From NCBI GenBank assembly GCA_964544765.1, contig CAZJDM010000150.1, forward strand, positions 1-10,298: 10,298 nucleotides of DNA, in the 5' to 3' direction. Under the pieces are notes generated by a model. It was not told the DNA's origin, did no database searches, and saw nothing but the letters and a program-made list of their open reading frames with translations. Origin of the DNA: CAZJDM01 sp964544765. Its GTDB lineage: Bacteria; Bdellovibrionota_B; Oligoflexia; CAYFLR01. Made by a program: the position numbers and the translations under genes. Positions 6,943 through 10,298 of the stretch are shown piece by piece; position 1 is the first letter of the stretch, and every line of letters starts with the position of its first letter.

Positions 6943-7155
6943 TCATATGTAATTCACCTTTAAGCGAATATTTGGCACCTAAATTACCAAATTTTTTCAA
7001 TTTGCCAAGAAAAAAGTTTAATTAAATTATGATTTATGATTTATGATTTGCTGGTTGCAACTTTTTTGATGTCACAACCAAAACCATCGAGATTGTTATC
7101 AATGAGGTTATTATTTACTTAATTTATATAAGAGTAAGAAGGGGTGGGAGTGATA
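6943..7155. other. Divergent intergenic region between glycogen operon and LtaS-like gene
   Basis: With the 19-bp array this forms a 270-bp gap between two divergent genes, so it must hold both promoters. I see an inverted repeat TTGGCA/TGCCAA (6972-6977, 7003-7008), a triple 7-bp repeat, and a second inverted repeat TGGTTG/CAACCA (7052-7057, 7075-7080). I cannot assign a convincing -35/-10 pair in either direction; TATATAAG near 7126-7133 is the best -10-like sequence for the + strand. Confidence 0.4.
7029..7049. repeat. Tandem heptamer (ATGATTT) x3
   Basis: Three perfect copies of ATGATTT at 7029-7035, 7036-7042 and 7043-7049. The array lies in the middle of the divergent intergenic region, next to the TGGTTG/CAACCA inverted repeat. 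Confidence 0.75.
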
Positions 7156-9237
7156 ATGCGAGATAAAATATTTAAGTCTTTGATTAAATCTTTTTTAGTT
7201 ACTTTTATTTCCTTACTACTTATTCGATTTATCTGGATCTTAATGTTTGCTGAAGAATTTGATTGGTTACCAGCATTGCGAGCCATCGGTTTGGGAATTT
7301 CTTTGGATATCTGGTTAGCAAGTATCTTCTACTTGATATGGTTACCATCTTTTCTTCTTTTCTTTTGGACCAAAAAACAAACCATCAGTATGATAAAAGT
7401 GAGTATGGGAAAAATAGCTGCTTTTATGTTTTGGTTCTCCTTAATTTCCTTGATTTTATTTCATTTTCTGGATGTTGGATATTATATCTGGAGCAAAACT
7501 CGTTTGGACATGGTGTTTATCCATAATTTGGGGTGGGAATCCTTTAAAATGATTTTAGCTACTATTGGTGAAGTAAAAAGCCATAGCTATTTATCTACAG
7601 CTATTGTTGTTACGAGTCTTTTTATCATTACCTTTATAATAGTACAGCGTAAACTCTGGAGGGGGATGAAATCACAACAGGTTGAATATAATAGACTATT
7701 TTGGATTAAGTTTTCTTCGGTGGTGGTAATGCTAGCCATTTTTATTATTCCCGAGAGTTATTTACATAAGGCTATTAAAATTCGGCATCATTTTTGGCAG
7801 GAAGCGGCAAGAAGTCCCGTATTGGTATTGGGAAAAGAGTTTATCCGTCAGCTTAAGGTTCGTGCGGTAGTATTGAATGAGAAAAAAGCCTATGAGCATA
7901 TCAACAAACTAAGAGAAATTTGGCAAAAGGAAGAAGGCATTGTTTTTAATAAGAAACTAGAGAAACAAGGATTTCCTTTAGCGCGAAAACATACTGATAT
8001 TTGTTTTCAACATGATTATCGGCAATCCTGCCCTCAAACTCTAAAAAACAAACGGCCTAATATAATTTTAATTGTGGTGGAGTCTCTTTCTGCTGCTGTA
8101 GTACAGTCATTGGGGAAACATAAGTACCCAACTACGCCTAATTTTGACAACCTTGCATCTGAAGGAATCTTATTTAATAATTTTTTTGCCAATGGTTTTC
8201 AGACTGCTAGTGGTTTAGTGGCTATTTTGTGTTCTCAATATCCAAATTACGGAGAGCGTTTTACTCGTACGGGTTTGGGCAGAAGGTTACTTTGTTTGCC
8301 TGATATCTTAAAACAATACGGATATCAAACTTCCTTTTTTACAGGTTCATCAATATCTTATGATAATATGCATCATTTCCTGGCTTCTCATAATTATGAC
8401 AAGGTATTTGGTTGGGGGCATGCTCCTCAGAATCCTAATGTTGGTCCGTGGGGACTTCATGACGGTGAAACAGTAAAAGAAATATTAAAGCATCTGGAAC
8501 AAAGGGACCGTAACGATCCTTTTTTCCTAACCTTTTTAACCATCAGCAATCATGGACCTTTTTCTTTGCCGGATAAAAAATTTCAGTATTTTAAAAATGA
8601 ACAACTAGGTAAGAAGTTTTCTTTTTTTAATGCGGTAAGATATACTGATTTTGCCATTGGTCAATTGATTGAAGGTCTGGAGAAGTTAAACTTAATGGAT
8701 AATTCTTTGGTGGTTATAACCGCGGATCATAGTCTTGATTATGAAGATAATAACCTTGATTTATTTCATGCGCATGTAAAACGCGATACTATGTGGATAC
8801 CGTTTCTTTTATATGGACCAAAAGTATTATCTGCTAAAGGATCTAAGGGTCAAATAGGTAGTCAGGTAGATATATTACCTACGCTTTTGACTTTAATGCA
8901 GATAGATATAGCCAATAGTTTTATGGGTAGAAATCTATTTAATAACAATAGATTAAAAGATGGTTATGCCCTTCATTTCAATCATTATCAAAATAATTTA
9001 GCTGCGCTGATTAAAGGTAAGTTTATTTATAAGTACCATCTTCCAAAATTTGATCAGGTTGAATTATTAGATTCTGCTCAAGGTTCAAGCTCTGTTCAAG
9101 GCTCAATAAGAGAGATAGGTAGAGATATTTTGAATCAAAATAATACTTTTATTAATGCTGTATTTTATGCCTATAATTACCTTCTTTACAATCAGAAGAT
9201 TTGGGATATACAGCAATTACCTATAGAGCCAAATTAG
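7156..9237 (+). CDS. LtaS-like membrane phosphotransferase (alkaline phosphatase superfamily)
   Basis: A 693-residue inner-membrane protein. Five hydrophobic helices (about residues 10-31, 47-71, 86-106, 146-164, 186-200) precede a basic linker and an extracytoplasmic sulfatase-fold domain (about 301-610). The key residues of the LtaS branch are present: Glu309 in IVVESLS, nucleophile Thr350 in FQTASG, His466 in SNHGPF and Asp524-His525 in ITADHS. Spacing from Thr to His (116) and Thr to Asp (174) is almost that of S. aureus LtaS. Thr rather than Cys/Ser argues against a true sulfatase. In Gram-negatives, relatives move phosphoglycerol or similar groups onto periplasmic glucans or surface glycans; the substrate here is unknown. 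GTG starts at 7144 and 7150 are possible, but GGGAG at 7146-7150 suits the ATG at 7156. It diverges from the glycogen operon, and its TAG overlaps the cmoA stop. Confidence 0.88.
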   Translation: MRDKIFKSLIKSFLVTFISLLLIRFIWILMFAEEFDWLPALRAIGLGISLDIWLASIFYLIWLPSFLLFFWTKKQTISMIKVSMGKIAAFMFWFSLISLILFHFLDVGYYIWSKTRLDMVFIHNLGWESFKMILATIGEVKSHSYLSTAIVVTSLFIITFIIVQRKLWRGMKSQQVEYNRLFWIKFSSVVVMLAIFIIPESYLHKAIKIRHHFWQEAARSPVLVLGKEFIRQLKVRAVVLNEKKAYEHINKLREIWQKEEGIVFNKKLEKQGFPLARKHTDICFQHDYRQSCPQTLKNKRPNIILIVVESLSAAVVQSLGKHKYPTTPNFDNLASEGILFNNFFANGFQTASGLVAILCSQYPNYGERFTRTGLGRRLLCLPDILKQYGYQTSFFTGSSISYDNMHHFLASHNYDKVFGWGHAPQNPNVGPWGLHDGETVKEILKHLEQRDRNDPFFLTFLTISNHGPFSLPDKKFQYFKNEQLGKKFSFFNAVRYTDFAIGQLIEGLEKLNLMDNSLVVITADHSLDYEDNNLDLFHAHVKRDTMWIPFLLYGPKVLSAKGSKGQIGSQVDILPTLLTLMQIDIANSFMGRNLFNNNRLKDGYALHFNHYQNNLAALIKGKFIYKYHLPKFDQVELLDSAQGSSSVQGSIREIGRDILNQNNTFINAVFYAYNYLLYNQKIWDIQQLPIEPN

Positions 9238-10055
9238 CGCTTTAGGGCCACAAAGGTAGTAAAATTGTTCCATTTTAAAACAGGTTCAAATACTTGGAAA
9301 CCAGCTTCTTTCAGTAATTCTAATTCTTCATTAAAAGAAAGACAAACCAAAACGTTTTCTAGAGCCTCTTTTTTTCGTTCTATTTCGGTCTGAGAGTAAC
9401 CCTGACTTTTTTTGAAGGATTCATAATCATGAGTTATGATTTCTTGAAATTCAGGGCAGTTGGAGCGTACCTTGTCGCTTAAAAAGAGTATACCGTTGGG
9501 TAATAGTGATTGGTAAATTTTAGTTAGTAAGGTTTTTCGCTTGTTTACCGAAATAAATTGAAGAGTGTAATTTAATATAACAATTGATGCATTGTTATAT
9601 TCAGTATTTACAGCATCCTGACAAGAAAATGTGATATCGTGATTGGAGTTAATTTCAGTAAGTTTATCAGCAGCACGATCAATCATAGCCTTAGAATTAT
9701 CTATTCCCATATAATGGATCTGATGGTTGGTATTTTTTAAGATAGCTGTTAAAGCTGATCCGGTTGAACAACCGATATCATAAATAGTGGTTCCTGGTTG
9801 ATAGAATCTACCGGTCCAGAAAGCTAGACAGTTTAGAACTTCTTGGTAAAGAGGAACTGATCTATTGATCATATCATCAAATACATTGGCCACATCTGAA
9901 TTGAAACTAAAAGGTTTGGGGTAATGGTTGGTTAAAAAGAGATGATCGGTTTTTTCTGATGTCAAAACTTCTTTTTTTTTCGGTGAGATTGTATTAATTT
10001 TTTTATTTGTTAAAGGTGTAGTACTTTTTAAATCCATGCCCCGAGAAGCTATCAT
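9234..10055 (-). CDS. cmoA: Carboxy-SAM synthase CmoA
   Basis: CmoA turns SAM plus prephenate into carboxy-S-adenosylmethionine, which CmoB uses to make 5-carboxymethoxyuridine at tRNA wobble position 34. Likeness to E. coli CmoA runs nearly end to end: FDDMINRSVPLYQEV, SAM motif YDIGCSTG, GIDNSKAMI, ILNYTLQF, KIYQSLLPNG and LENVLV...EAGF. At the position of E. coli Arg199, which contacts the extra carboxyl group, this protein has Lys. The start is uncertain. The frame opens at GTG 10100 (288 codons). ATGs lie at 10055 (used here, 273 codons) and 10037, and a TTG at 9965 gives a 243-codon protein starting exactly where likeness to the 247-residue E. coli enzyme begins. None has a strong ribosome-binding site. 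cmoB is not adjacent; the gene ends tail-to-tail with the LtaS-like gene. Confidence 0.92.
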   Translation of the reverse strand: MIASRGMDLKSTTPLTNKKINTISPKKKEVLTSEKTDHLFLTNHYPKPFSFNSDVANVFDDMINRSVPLYQEVLNCLAFWTGRFYQPGTTIYDIGCSTGSALTAILKNTNHQIHYMGIDNSKAMIDRAADKLTEINSNHDITFSCQDAVNTEYNNASIVILNYTLQFISVNKRKTLLTKIYQSLLPNGILFLSDKVRSNCPEFQEIITHDYESFKKSQGYSQTEIERKKEALENVLVCLSFNEELELLKEAGFQVFEPVLKWNNFTTFVALKR

Positions 10056-10115
10056 ATTTTCTTTGCTGATACCAAGAAAAAAACAAATAACTAAATACAC
10101 CTAGATACTAAAATA

Positions 10116-10129
10116 CTTATAGCTATAAG
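10116..10129. promoter_or_regulatory. 14-bp perfect palindrome upstream of cmoA
   Basis: CTTATAG/CTATAAG is a perfect palindrome with no spacer, 16 bp before the most distal possible cmoA start. It may be an operator or a chance AT-rich palindrome. Confidence 0.3.
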
Positions 10130-10130
10130 C

Positions 10131-10159
10131 AGTCGTTGGTGTGTTTTGCTCCAGCGACT
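10131..10159. repeat. Hairpin-forming inverted repeat, 9-bp stem
   Basis: AGTCGTTGG (10131-10139) pairs with CCAGCGACT (10151-10159), with one G-T wobble, across an 11-nt loop. No T tract follows on either strand, so it is not a typical terminator. It would sit in the 5' leader of cmoA, or upstream of a gene to the right. Confidence 0.45.
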
Positions 10160-10167
10160 ATTTAATA

Positions 10168-10188
10168 ATTGACAATTGACTATTGATA
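10168..10188. repeat. Tandem heptamer (ATTGACA/ATTGACT/ATTGATA)
   Basis: Three 7-bp units in a row, differing only at the last two positions. It contains a TTGACA and runs into TATAAT (10187-10192), but their spacing is 12 bp, too short for a sigma-70 promoter. Confidence 0.55.
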
Positions 10189-10250
10189 TAATAGCTCCTA
10201 AAGAGACAATACTGTTTAATAAATTTATGGGATTAACTTAAATCATGTAG

Positions 10251-10294
10251 TGTCAACATACTTATTGCCTTTTTAACGTATAATCTGGTTGACG
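10251..10294 (+). promoter_or_regulatory. Consensus -10 box flanked by GTCAAC/GTTGAC
   Basis: TATAAT at 10279-10284 is a perfect -10 hexamer, but no good -35 lies at 16-18 bp. It is bracketed by GTCAAC (10252-10257) and its reverse complement GTTGAC (10288-10293). This may be an activator- or repressor-controlled promoter for a + strand gene beyond the right edge. Confidence 0.25.
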
Positions 10295-10298
10295 GTTG

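Noticed and set aside
6592..6963. 123-codon + strand ORF antisense to the start of the glycogen synthase gene
   Set aside because: It lies opposite well-conserved GT3 sequence, has no ribosome-binding site and its product (aromatic, membrane-like) is typical of a reversed charged sequence.
10169..10192. TTGACA with TATAAT as a sigma-70 promoter
   Set aside because: The spacer is 12 bp, far from 16-18, and the TTGACA is explained by the heptamer array.

Overview
The window is AT-rich, densely coded bacterial DNA using the standard code (TGA is a real stop). An exported protein with a Sec signal, a lipoprotein and a CmoA-type tRNA-modification enzyme point to a Gram-negative, most likely a proteobacterium (CmoA is commonest in Gammaproteobacteria). 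This is an inference; no rRNA or other strong taxonomic marker is present. I see no tRNA, rRNA, CRISPR array, insertion sequence or phage gene.

Left part (1-2949, all + strand): the 3' part of an unrecognised gene that enters from the left edge and carries an apparent one-base frameshift; a small secreted protein of unknown function preceded by a possible 18-codon leader ORF; a YfcE/MJ0936-type metallophosphoesterase; and a helical lipoprotein built from DUF4398-like modules repeating about every 71 residues.

Centre (2954-6885, - strand): a two-gene glycogen operon of unusual type. A GT3 (yeast/animal-like) glycogen synthase overlaps by ATGA with a long, eukaryote-like GH13 branching enzyme. 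The usual bacterial system is a GT5 ADP-glucose synthase with GlgC. The synthase keeps most of the arginine cluster that binds glucose-6-phosphate in eukaryotic enzymes, so allosteric control by that metabolite is plausible. Three tandem 19-bp repeats sit directly against its start codon.

Right part (7156-10298): transcribed divergently from the glycogen operon is a five-helix membrane protein with an extracytoplasmic LtaS-like phosphotransferase domain. It runs convergently, with stops overlapping by four bases, into cmoA on the - strand. The 198 bp right of the largest cmoA ORF carry a 14-bp palindrome, a hairpin, a triple 7-bp repeat and a consensus -10 box that may serve a gene outside the window.

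Apart from the glycogen pair, the genes do not form an obvious single pathway. I do not see a clear new multi-gene system. The most notable signals are the eukaryote-type glycogen module with its iteron-like leader, the tri-modular lipoprotein, the Arg-to-Lys change in CmoA, and the homopolymer frameshift at the left edge.
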